Source: Chara braunii (lineage: Eukaryota; Streptophyta; Charophyceae; Charales; Characeae). Taken from it: DNA of 20,912 bases. The stretch covers positions 17,783 through 38,694 of the forward strand of contig BFEA01000899.1 of the NCBI GenBank assembly GCA_003427395.1. Reading direction: 5' to 3'. Below are positions 8,231 through 15,748 of the stretch, piece by piece. The notes below the pieces were generated by a model. That model had not been told where the DNA came from. It made no database searches and worked only from the letters and a program-made list of their open reading frames with translations. Position 1 is the stretch's first letter. The number at the start of each line of letters is the position of its first letter. The position numbers and the translations under genes were made by a program.

Positions 8231-9374
8231 TCAACAAGAAAAGCTGAAAAAAATGGCCAGGGCGGGGCGTGTATAGTACTGTATAGCGGTGTATACCTTT
8301 TTTTTGCTTTTTCTTATTATGAAACCCACCAGTCTGGTTTTTTTTTCAGAAGTTCCCTTAATAAGTTAATACCTCTTCATTCTCATCTGGGCGTGTGTCC
8401 CCAACATCGATCGCTGTCAAGAGAAAGAATTCGTCTGTTGGAAAATCCGAATAAGTGACGTAGGGCCAAACTTCGGAATCCTTGCATTTCTCCCATAAAG
8501 CGGTAGCATGCTGGCATATTCTACTACGCAGCGAGTTTGCGTTTCTATTTCAAATGGTTTCTGGTACACATTTGGCCCAAGGCCGTTCGATGTTGCTGTT
8601 CTTTCTTCTTCTCTGCGCCTTCTGTCTAGTAGCCATTTCAGGTACCGGCACCACAAGATATAGATTATTAACCATTGCAAGCTTCTTATCCTTTGTGGTC
8701 TGACTGAAGCATAGTAAGGCCATGGGATTATTGACCGAAGCCAGGCTGGGTCTGTTCGTATGGAGGCTCTTCTCCCATCTTGCGGCGATTGTCCGTTGGG
8801 GGGGTTCTGCTTTGCATCTGGCTTTGTATCCCCTTTTCACCGTATACCCATGCAGCGCAATCCACCGCATGGCCCTGCCGTCCCTTGTTCCTCATACCAG
8901 CCTCATTTCCTAGAATCAACCTCCAGTCTCGTTATGTCTTTCTCCGGCCTGACCAACCAGATAATAGGACCTTTCACTTTTCGTTTTCCTCGCCTGTGCC
9001 TCCTTTGTTCATTCTTCAGTTTCCCTAACCTTTCGAAGATCCTGGGTGTTGAAAGGGCAAGAGAAAAAATTGACAGTTTGTGTACACAGTCTACAAAAAA
9101 AATACAAAAAACAAAAAAAAAAGGGGCAAGTACATCGGACTCACACCCGACGTTCAGAATAAGCAACTTTAGCAGTTCCCGAAATGGAATGAAGCAAAAA
9201 AGGCGACCCCCCTAAATCTGGCCAATCCCCCCTGCTGGTAATGAATGACTGGCGCAGTCTTAGACCCCTGCTAAACTTTGCACATTTCGAAACTCACACC
9301 ATGACACCGGTGCCACTTTGTCTTTTTTCTTGCCCATTTCAATCTAAAAGTGTGTCACAGCCACAGTTCTCACC
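8231..9374. other. Unassigned sequence left of the adapter junction
   Basis: Open frames up to about 150 codons occur on both strands but overlap each other and match no protein family I recognise. The stretch has two A-rich patches near 9065 and 9095-9120. No splice-bounded exon could be argued. Some of it might be UTR or intron of an unrecognised gene. Confidence 0.3.
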
Positions 9375-9412
9375 CTGTCTCTTATACACATCTAGATGTG
9401 TATAAGAGACAG
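9375..9412. other. Nextera mate-pair junction adapter (synthetic, assembly artefact)
   Basis: The 38 bp are two inverted copies of the Tn5 mosaic-end 19-mer AGATGTGTATAAGAGACAG joined head to head, exactly the circularisation junction of Illumina Nextera mate-pair libraries. It is a perfect match with no mutations. It is library-derived DNA, not genomic. Because this junction marks the ligation point between the two ends of a circularised fragment, the sequences on either side may come from places some kilobases apart or in another orientation. An open frame starting inside it reads MCIRDS, the translation of the adapter, and is spurious. Confidence 0.98.
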
Positions 9413-9488
9413 CATATACTCTGACTTAGTGTGGTATCGGGGGCCGGTCAGCTCGACGATTAGTATAATGTCCCTCAAGGATGTCCCT

Positions 9489-9511
9489 CCCCCCCCCCCC
9501 CCCCCCCGCCG

Positions 9512-9554
<43 letters not shown>
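9489..9554. repeat. C19 followed by A43 homopolymers beside the adapter
   Basis: C19 (9489-9507), then GCCG, then 43 A (9512-9554). The A run could be the poly-A tail of a plus-strand retroposon, which would be the only one in the window in that orientation. The two long homopolymers lie within 150 bp of a synthetic junction and their lengths are not trustworthy. Confidence 0.85.
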
Positions 9555-9556
<2 letters not shown>

Positions 9557-10161
9557 AGGGATGGCAATCCTGTGGAATTTGGCTTGGGAAAGAATTGAAA
9601 TTATGCTGTGCCCATCTTGGCATTAAAAAAGGACTGGATGCGGGGAAAATGGAATTAGTGGGGGACTGACAGGTTGCGCAAATGTAAAAGCTAGTGAGGC
9701 ATCAGTCACTTGTGGGCTAATGAGAGACAGAATGTAAAAGCTAGTGCCGCTCAGATCTCTTGCCCTGCTGCCCATGGAGTGAGTTACAACTTACAAGTGA
9801 TACTGCCTGGTACCATCATGAGACTTGGCCGTCTGTTCAACGAGCAACCGCATCGCGTCCACGTTTCGCGGATACTATTTAAACCACCACTACCTCCGAG
9901 CCTCTCTCTTTTTGCCGAGGTGGAGTAGAACTGAGCACCAAGCTCCAGCCGCAGCACCAGCGTGGCATTTTTCGTTTTCTTTTGGCTGGTGCCGCCAGCC
10001 TTAGCGCCCAGCCTCTGCCGGCCTCCAAAAGAATGCGGTATAGCTTATGTTCACGACGTAGCCTCCCAGCCTCAACAGTAGTGGTGGTCTAAAATAAAAA
10101 AATTAAAAAAAAATAAAAAAAAAACTCAGATTTCTAAGGAACCTGAGGCCCTGAGGAAGTC
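9555..10161. other. Unassigned sequence with a 50-bp-spaced direct repeat
   Basis: AATGTAAAAGCTAGTG occurs at 9681-9696 and again at 9731-9746, exactly 50 bp apart, suggesting a small tandem duplication that has diverged between the copies. An A-rich stretch lies at 10090-10123. No gene is recognised. Confidence 0.4.
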
Positions 10162-10585
10162 TGCACGGTTTCAGTTCTGGAATAGACTCCTTTATTTATA
10201 TTGCCGGAAAACGGGTCCGGCGTCCCTCACATATTCTGCGGCCATCCAGGCTGGAAAAGGCACTTCCGGCCAATCCCATCCCGACCGCAGCCAAGGTTCA
10301 ATCCAGAGTCGCTCAATCTAGTCTACTTATTGTATCACTCATTCCACACTACTCTAACCACAACTGAACTACCAAACTACTATTGAATCTGCGTAAACCA
10401 CAATTGACAACAAAAGACAGGCCAACACGCAAAAACTGAACAAAAACTAAACGAAGAAGTTAGAAAACCTCATAAGGAGTGTGCCATCCTGAGCTGCATC
10501 AACTGTAGCCAGCCTCGAGAAGTTTCCCCACCTTCTTCCAAACCATTTGACAGCCTTGGCCGAGAAGTGCACGGTTTCAGTTCTG
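10162..10585 (-). mobile_element. Short 5'-truncated LINE B-family copy with 18-bp target-site duplications
   Basis: TGCACGGTTTCAGTTCTG is repeated perfectly at 10162-10179 and 10568-10585, bounding a 388-bp insert. On the minus strand the insert starts with the last codons of a LINE ORF2, has a 3' UTR that shares GGGTCCGGYGTCCC and AACTACTATTG.ATCT with LINE B, and ends with AATAAA (complement at 10191-10196) about 10 nt before the 3' duplication. No poly-A tail is visible. The readable duplication shows a real retrotransposition event, younger than one would infer from LINE B itself. Confidence 0.85.
10447..10566 (-). pseudogene. LINE ORF2 C-terminal fragment
   Basis: About 39 codons on the minus strand read FSAKAVKWFGRRWGN and, a little further on, LLMRFSNFFV followed by a stop at 10447-10449. 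The pattern W..F..L..V....L.F..FF(V/L)-stop lines up with the C-terminus of LINE B ORF2 near 4726. It lacks every catalytic domain. It could alternatively be the tail of another retrocopied gene, but the shared 3' UTR favours the LINE. Confidence 0.6.
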
Positions 10586-10827
10586 CTTCTGCACTGCTGA
10601 GGATCCGTCTATCATAATTTTTTTTAAATAAGAAAGATGCGAAATTGGAAGTATTGGACGATCTAATATTAATAAGAAATTAAATTTAGACATACCGGAA
10701 GAAGAAAGATTCTTAGCTCCGGGAGCAGCACCCACCTGCTCGTGACTGGGCCCAGTGTCCCATAATATAATAACCGTTCCAGCTCATCACAAACAGAACC
10801 CTGGTACCATGCTTATGCCATCTGCTA
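10586..10827. other. Unassigned short spacer
   Basis: AT-rich sequence between two retroposon insertions. Nothing coding or structured is recognised. Confidence 0.3.
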
Positions 10828-10950
10828 GACTGCTATCTTGATTTTATTTTTTTGTTTTCTTTTGTTTTTTTTAACCATCAGTTGGCCTTGCTAGGGATAG
10901 TGATACGAGCACCTACCCCTAGCAGGCTGCCTTTTGACTGCTATCTTGAT
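10828..10950 (-). mobile_element. 93-bp retroposed insert in 15-bp target-site duplications
   Basis: GACTGCTATCTTGAT is repeated perfectly at 10828-10842 and 10936-10950. The 93-bp insert begins with a T-rich tract (a minus-strand poly-A tail interrupted by G and C) and contains a hairpin, GCTAGGGATAG (10890-10900) pairing with CTACCCCTAGC (10913-10923). A tail plus a duplication of this length is typical of LINE-driven retroposition of a small RNA. The source RNA is not recognised. The interrupted host sequence has a B-box-like GAGTTCAAATCT just to the right, so the target may itself be an old tRNA-derived SINE. Confidence 0.7.
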
Positions 10951-11026
10951 AAACAGGCCATGAGTTCAAATCTGCTGGAATCAGGTGGATACAATAACGT
11001 AGGGACTACCTACCTTCAAAAAAGAA

Positions 11027-11066
<40 letters not shown>
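11027..11066. repeat. G40 homopolymer
   Basis: Forty consecutive G bases. Such a long G tract is rare in eukaryotic genomes and hard to sequence. It may be real, inflated, or, where two-colour chemistry was used, partly a dark-cycle artefact. It lies about 145 bp beyond the stop codon of the hydrolase gene. Confidence 0.9.
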
Positions 11067-11067
<1 letters not shown>

Positions 11068-11209
11068 AGGGTCGGAACAGAAAAAGTTCATAGAACAGAC
11101 TTACACTGCAGAGAGGACCATACTATAGCCACCTTAAGCAATACAATATGGTGTATTATGGTCTAAGTCGCCAACATTGCAGACTTCTCTCCATGGAAAT
11201 GCCAAATAC

Positions 11210-12595
11210 CTAGGATGCATTAACCAATATAACATCAAGAAGAATTTTCAGTGCGAGGGAGCCCAAAAGTATAAACAGGCAGACCGTCAGGTTTGAAAAT
11301 CTTGTTCGCTGACGCAATTCAGCTGATTCCACCTCACACAAGAGATTAGTTTTTCCATATGTTAGAGATTGTGATCGGAATTGGGGCCACCAACATGATG
11401 CCGATGCCTCTGCATTCTGTCTCGATTGCGACCAACCTTCAGGTCCCAACATCTGCCTTGTTGTTTGCGACCACTCCAGCGCCGCCACCCCCGACTCCAC
11501 TGCCATTATCAATCTTAGAAGACAATCATTAACCTCTACTTGGCACTCGCGCGTAATGAAATGACCTCCTGGCAAGTCAACAAACTTTGCTACCTCCCCC
11601 AAGCGCTTTGCAATGTCCATTCCTCGCTCTATTGGGCATATTATATCCCCATTCCCGTGAATGACTGACACAAGAAACGCACCTGAACAGATTGCGTGCC
11701 ACTCCTCTCCAGTAAGGAAGTGTGTCCAGCACGCATGCATGTGGCCATCCTGGCCATGCCTTTCCTGCATACCGGACGCCGTGATAGCCTGTACGTATTC
11801 TTTGTACAATACCGCCCGCCTCGTCTCCCCTGCTTCAGCCACAGCGTCCAGGTACAATGACGTATAATGGGTATCCAAGTCCACAGCCGCTCGGGCCTCT
11901 GGCGTCTTTGCCCTCAAAAGACGATAAGCAATCGCTAAAATTCTCAAGCTCCACTTTGGGATGCACGCATAGCCACCAGCAGAGGAGCTAATGATTGCCA
12001 GGGAAGCGATTCGGGTAGGTGCCATGGCTGCCAGCTTGCAGGCAATCATTCCACCCATGGAGTGCCCGAATACGTGTGCCTTCGCCCATCGAAGATGGTC
12101 CATCAGAGCGAGAGCATCCCTCGCCATGCTCGTGGTCGAGTAAGCCTCTCTCCGCCTAGGAATTGAGCTCTGCCCAACCCCTCGGTTGTCGTAAGCACAG
12201 CATTGCCGACCGCAGCTGCCAACCTGAGCACTTGTGGAACGCCTGCCCTCGTTCTCTCCTTCTTCGGCATTGCTGCTTACCATGTTATCCTTTTCCTGTT
12301 CTTCATCATTCGCCACATCTGTCCCACACAGCGCCTCGAGCTGTGGAGCCCAAGCATGGTGTGTTCCTGCTAGCCCCATGATTAACAGGACCTTTGTGTC
12401 GCCGTGGCCATAGAGCCGATAGAACAACTTGAACTCTGTCGGGACAGGGGACCTGGCCACAGTATCTGAAGTAACCTCTCCCTGTTCTTCTGGCACATGC
12501 TTTTTGGCAATGCCAGTCTTTTCGTTGTTCCGGCCGGCTTCCTTCGCAATCCCAATGGCATCATCCGTGAACGCTGGAACATAGCAAAATGGCAT
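11210..12595 (-). CDS. Alpha/beta-hydrolase fold protein, plant type
   Basis: A single 461-codon frame encodes an alpha/beta hydrolase of the kind found in streptophytes. The core runs from FKLFYRLYGHGDTKVLLIMG (55-74) with the oxyanion segment GLAGTHHAW (74-82), through CAYDNRGVGQSS (133-144), to the nucleophile elbow GHSMGG (177-182, Ser179), then GNGD (Asp317) and GGHF (His345), giving a complete Ser-Asp-His triad. A cap region lies between about 205 and 300, including AKTPEARAAVDLDTHY. An acidic, probably disordered insert occupies about 92-128, and a hydrophobic stretch at 436-457 near the C-terminus may be a membrane anchor. The start MPFC agrees with the N-terminus I recall for plant homologues. 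The frame has no stops or shifts and no evident intron. The substrate is unknown; esterase/lipase-like hydrolysis is the family expectation. It is the only intact host gene seen. Confidence 0.9.
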   Translation of the reverse strand: MPFCYVPAFTDDAIGIAKEAGRNNEKTGIAKKHVPEEQGEVTSDTVARSPVPTEFKLFYRLYGHGDTKVLLIMGLAGTHHAWAPQLEALCGTDVANDEEQEKDNMVSSNAEEGENEGRRSTSAQVGSCGRQCCAYDNRGVGQSSIPRRREAYSTTSMARDALALMDHLRWAKAHVFGHSMGGMIACKLAAMAPTRIASLAIISSSAGGYACIPKWSLRILAIAYRLLRAKTPEARAAVDLDTHYTSLYLDAVAEAGETRRAVLYKEYVQAITASGMQERHGQDGHMHACWTHFLTGEEWHAICSGAFLVSVIHGNGDIICPIERGMDIAKRLGEVAKFVDLPGGHFITRECQVEVNDCLLRLIMAVESGVAALEWSQTTRQMLGPEGWSQSRQNAEASASCWWPQFRSQSLTYGKTNLLCEVESAELRQRTRFSNLTVCLFILLGSLALKILLDVILVNAS

Positions 12596-12625
12596 CTTGC
12601 CAAGCCAGTCTCACGCTTTGTCTGC

Positions 12626-12790
12626 TTTTTTTTTTAACCAGAGTTCGAACTCTGGAACCAAAAGACGGATCAATGACCATACGGCGTACGCCTCGCCTCC
12701 AGGTAATAACAACAATTGCCTGGTTGCAAGCAACCAATCGCTCGAGCATGTAGCACTCGGTTGGCAAGCTGGTTACCTGGCAAACTGTGT
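12626..12790 (-). mobile_element. Possible tRNA-derived SINE just upstream of the hydrolase
   Basis: On the minus strand, CCAACCGAGTGCT (A-box-like) is followed by TTGGTTGCTTGCAACCA and later CCAGAGTTCGAACTCTGG, a perfect 18-bp palindrome (12638-12655) resembling a tRNA T-arm/B-box, then TTAAAAAAAAAA (T10 at 12626-12635). Order and tail fit a SINE, but A-box to B-box spacing is longer than in a tRNA, the T-loop is one base short, and no target-site duplication was found. It would lie about 30 bp upstream of the hydrolase start codon, in its 5' region. Confidence 0.3.
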
Positions 12791-13839
12791 GTGGCCTAGG
12801 TTAAATTATCCCACTCTGTGTGCCCCACCACCACTCTAGTCATCCTTCCATAATAATTGTGGTAGGGACTTAGAACCCCTTACCCCTTACTCAGGGAGGG
12901 AAATGAGAACCGCCGAAGTCGGTCCATCAATTCAATGACATATGTCTGCTCCCCGCGTGATTCCGCTGCAAGGAATACAAAAAGGTATGGCAAAAATGGA
13001 GAAGATGGGGGTTGACACGTCAGCACGCACAGCTATGGAAAGAACAGGCACATGAAGGGCTAGGATTCACGGATACGCCAAAGCAAGAGTAGTGAAAAGG
13101 ACCTGCAGTGGTGATCACTGATCATTGTGCCATAAAAGTACACTTCATAGCCACCACACCTGATGCCGCCAACTTCAGCCTTCGAACAGAGGAGGGGGAT
13201 GCTCTGATCAGGCAGCCAGTGATTGGGTGAAGAGGCAACTCCTGCGGCAGCATCAGTTATACATGATCAGTACGATTACACAACAACCGGAAGCCGGGTA
13301 ATGGCCCTGGTGACCACGCATAAGAGTGCACAGCGTACATGGGACGCTGGACCCGTTTTCCAGCAGGTACGGCTCCCCACCGATACATTGGAGCACCAGG
13401 CATCAGGGTGCCAGTGGGTGGTGCTCATGACACCTTCGCCCCAAGACAACGCAACCTCTCCACGCGGAGGGAAAAAGGAAAAGGGGGTGGGGAAAGAAAG
13501 AAAGGAAGAGAAAAAATCAAGAGTAAACAGCTTTTGCGCCAAGGTGACTGGCTTTGATCACCTGTAGAGGAACGCGGTGCCAAGTTCCTCATCGGCCACA
13601 CTCAGATTGCGACATTTTTTTGATTTCGCACGCAGCGCTGCAATGAGTAAATTACTTCTGGTGTTTAGGGTTTAGGGCGTATCAAGAATGAAGGGTAGAC
13701 ACGCGGGTGACAGTACACGAGGGTGGTGCAAACTGACAAGTGCTGCAGGTCCACAGTTCAAACCTCAGCCAGGAAGTAAGCAATAGAAACGACTCTCAAG
13801 GGCAAGCGCAAAGCCGTCATGGGCTTCAACAGGCTGCAG
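12791..13839. other. Unassigned intergenic sequence
   Basis: Contains two perfect TTTAGGG units at 13664-13677 and a purine-rich stretch at 13467-13520. An open frame of 114 codons at 13223-13567 has no recognisable family and ends in a low-complexity Lys/Glu tract, so it is not called a gene. Promoter or UTR elements of the hydrolase may lie in the left part but none could be defined. Confidence 0.35.
13664..13677 (+). repeat. Interstitial telomere-like repeat (TTTAGGG)2
   Basis: Two perfect tandem units of the plant telomere motif on the plus strand. An inverted, degenerate counterpart lies at 14714-14733. Confidence 0.7.
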
Positions 13840-13905
13840 GACCCTCTCCATCAGGTGTAAGCCCCCTCTTGTGACCCTCTCGATCAGATGTAAGCTCCCT
13901 CTTGT
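13840..13905. repeat. 33-bp tandem duplication
   Basis: Two adjacent 33-bp units (13840-13872 and 13873-13905), beginning GACCCTCTCSATCAG, differ at 3 of 33 positions. The unit is a multiple of three; in the frame reading TLSIRCKPPLV/TLSIRCKLPLV two of the three differences are silent. The surrounding frame is open for only about 50 codons without a start, so coding is not established. Confidence 0.75.
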
Positions 13906-14103
13906 CAGGCAGATTCGCCTCCTACACTGTCAAAGCAAAATACTGAAATGCGAGGGGAAAAAGACGACAAAAATGGAACACGCAAACAACTAATACCAAA
14001 TTACTCATGCAAAAGTCAATAAGAGACATTCAAATTTTGAAAAAAAGAGACAGCATTGTCTCAGAACTTGTAGGAATCTCAGATGGCAGAACAGATCATG
14101 AAC

Positions 14104-14159
14104 CAGACCTGATCACATCAGATCCGGTGTGACCAGGTCAGATCAGATCACATCAGATC
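14104..14159. repeat. GATCACATCAGATC-rich short repeat
   Basis: CTGATCACATCAGATC at about 14108-14123 and CAGATCACATCAGATC at 14144-14159 match at 15 of 16 bases, with a related GACCAGGTCAGATC between them. A T-rich tract with single A interruptions (about 14163-14189) follows and could be another degenerate minus-strand poly-A tail. Confidence 0.5.
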
Positions 14160-14365
14160 TTCATTTTTTTTTATTTTTTATTTTTTTTGACCAGTATCAC
14201 CTCTCTTCGCAGATTATGGTGGCAAATTCGCAAATGCTGTTTGAAGAATTGTGTCCGTTCCAACTTCAGAGCATGATCTCTTCTACAGGATGGATAAGTT
14301 GTTTTCATCTTTTTAAACAGGTCCATTATGGGCCTTGTTACACCTCCATTCTCGGAAACGTCAGT

Positions 14366-14368
<3 letters not shown>

Positions 14369-14401
<33 letters not shown>
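14369..14401 (-). repeat. T33 tract, poly-A tail of a minus-strand retroposon
   Basis: Thirty-three T bases precede GTAAAACAGAACC. In minus orientation this is a poly-A tail. It could be the real 3' end of LINE A, whose coding region ends at 15749 with the LINE-associated ambiguous bases reaching 14902, or of a separate small insertion. No AATAAA complement (TTTATT) lies within 30 bp, which weakens both readings. Confidence 0.6.
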
Positions 14402-14402
<1 letters not shown>

Positions 14403-14820
14403 TAAAACAGAACCTCACGGTTCTGGCTCCTACCATTCTGGGGAGCAACAGTCCGGTTCCTATTCCCCCGGCAAGTCAGAATGGAGTACATAAGGGACTC
14501 ACTCACGCTCCTCCCCATTATGGCTGGGAGGCCCGAGCGGGCAGCATTGATTACTTCCCTGAGGAAGGATGTACCACCCCTCACCCCTGCCAAAGTTATC
14601 CTATACTAACTCCGCCTGATATTGTGTTTAATCCCAGGTATGTTCCTCTCAGCTATTAAGCTGTCGGATAGATGTGTAATGCAGGAGCCTACTGGGACAC
14701 TTATTTCTGTTAAAACCCTGAACCCTAAACCCTCGGGCATAATCCAGTCGCGATTTTGCCGTAACCAAGCCCAATGGTAAAGCTTGAGCAGTATTGATTC
14801 TCTCATCCTATTTCTGTGTT
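14402..14820. other. Unassigned sequence, possibly distal 3' UTR of LINE A
   Basis: No recognisable protein on either strand. It contains a degenerate telomere-like motif at 14714-14733. If the T33 tract is the LINE A tail, this stretch is the end of its 3' UTR; otherwise it is host or another retroposon. Confidence 0.35.
14714..14733 (-). repeat. Interstitial telomere-like repeat (AACCCTGAACCCTAAACCCT)
   Basis: Nearly three units of the C-strand plant telomere motif with one deviating base. It is inverted relative to the motif at 13664-13677, about 1 kb away. Confidence 0.65.
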
Positions 14821-15100
14821 TTTCTGCCTACCTCTGTGGTGCGCCTCCATCATGACCCTCTCGTGCTGTCCCTCCTTTTACAAGCCCCTTCTCACACTCT
14901 CNAGANTACAGGAATGNTGTCGTCTTAAAGTCTATGAGATCTTGAACGCTTTCTACCCTCTGTGATGCACCTCCATCATGACCCTGCCGAGCAGTCCCTC
15001 CTTTTATAAGCCCCTTCTCGCACCCTTTAACTTACAGGAATGTTGTCGTCTTGTAGTCCGTGAGATTTAGAACGCTNTCTGCCCTATATTGCTTGATCTC
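14821..15100. repeat. 126-bp tandem repeat, about 2.2 copies, likely LINE A 3' UTR
   Basis: CCTCTGTGGTGCGCCTCCAT at 14831 recurs as CCTCTGTGATGCACCTCCAT at 14957, followed in both by CATGACCCT, TCCCTCCTTTTA, AAGCCCCTTCTC and ACAGGAATGNTGTCGTCTT. A third copy starts at about 15075 (CTNTCTGCCCTA) and soon loses similarity. Ambiguous bases occur here as in the LINE, suggesting the repeat is part of the same multicopy unit. Confidence 0.8.
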
Positions 15101-15748
15101 TTCACGACCCTTTAAAANGCCTTCACTTATCCTTCCCTGACATACCTATCCTCCTTAGACCCTGAACCATTTGACTTATCCTTCGTTACTCTGCCTCCCT
15201 TTTTTCTATTTTTCTCCCTTTTTCCTTTTCTCTTNGTCCTTACCCTTTTTGGAATTGGGCTGCTCTTGTGCCCTAAATCTTTCTTCAGTCGGGTTTGTTT
15301 GAAGTCTACGCTCCAGCCGGACCCTGTGTGTGGACTGTANGTCGGGTGAGGTGTTGCGGGGGGGGTAGGAGAGGGTGTGTGGGGGGAGTGGTGGAAAGGG
15401 TGGAGTCGTAGATGGGAGGGTTGTAAGTTATGGGGTTGATTTGGAGATTGCGTGCGGTGGGGTGTATGGGATGAAGGGTGGTTCGTATTATTGGTATGTG
15501 TAACTGACTTATTTGGGGGGCGGTTGTCTTCAGTTGGTGTGTTGCGTTTTCTTTAGCCTTTGTTTTTCCCTTTTGTGTTCAAATTCTCTGATCTGCTTCA
15601 TCGTCCGGCACTACATTGGGTTCGGCCGCCCCAGAAGCCGCATTGATTAATTGGGGGCCAATCTGGGTCTGTTTGTCTTGTGGTGGTGTGACTAGCCAGT
15701 CGTTGAGGACTAGCCTGTCTCCCACGATTGTGCCGAGCTTTCCATTGC
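15101..15748 (-). other. Probable LINE A 3' UTR: pyrimidine block then GT-rich block
   Basis: 15170-15260 is strongly CT-rich on the plus strand and 15340-15500 is G/T-rich (GGGGGGGTAGGAGAGGGTGT-like). Neither carries a recognisable gene. They lie between the ORF2 stop and the tandem repeat, so 3' UTR is the simplest reading. Confidence 0.5.

Noticed and set aside
8015-8790. TTCTCCC..ATCTTG on both sides as a target-site duplication of the retroposon at 8015
   Set aside because: The match has an indel and several mismatches, and nothing else supports an insert of about 750 bp.
9396-9626. A 76-codon open frame beginning MCIRDS
   Set aside because: It starts inside the Nextera adapter and runs through Pro and Lys homopolymers. 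It is an artefact of synthetic sequence.
12638-12655. A true tRNA gene around the TTCGAA palindrome
   Set aside because: No acceptor stem, the T-loop is one base short and the A-box spacing is too long. At best it is a SINE relic.
13223-13567. A 114-codon open frame with a Lys/Glu-rich tail
   Set aside because: No recognised family, overlaps frames on both strands, and the tail is low complexity. It was left as unassigned sequence.
14039-14062. AAGAGACAG, resembling the Tn5 mosaic end
   Set aside because: Only nine bases match, and they form part of a local GAGACA/TGTCTC hairpin, so this is probably chance and not a second adapter. The same applies to GAGAGACAG near 9723.
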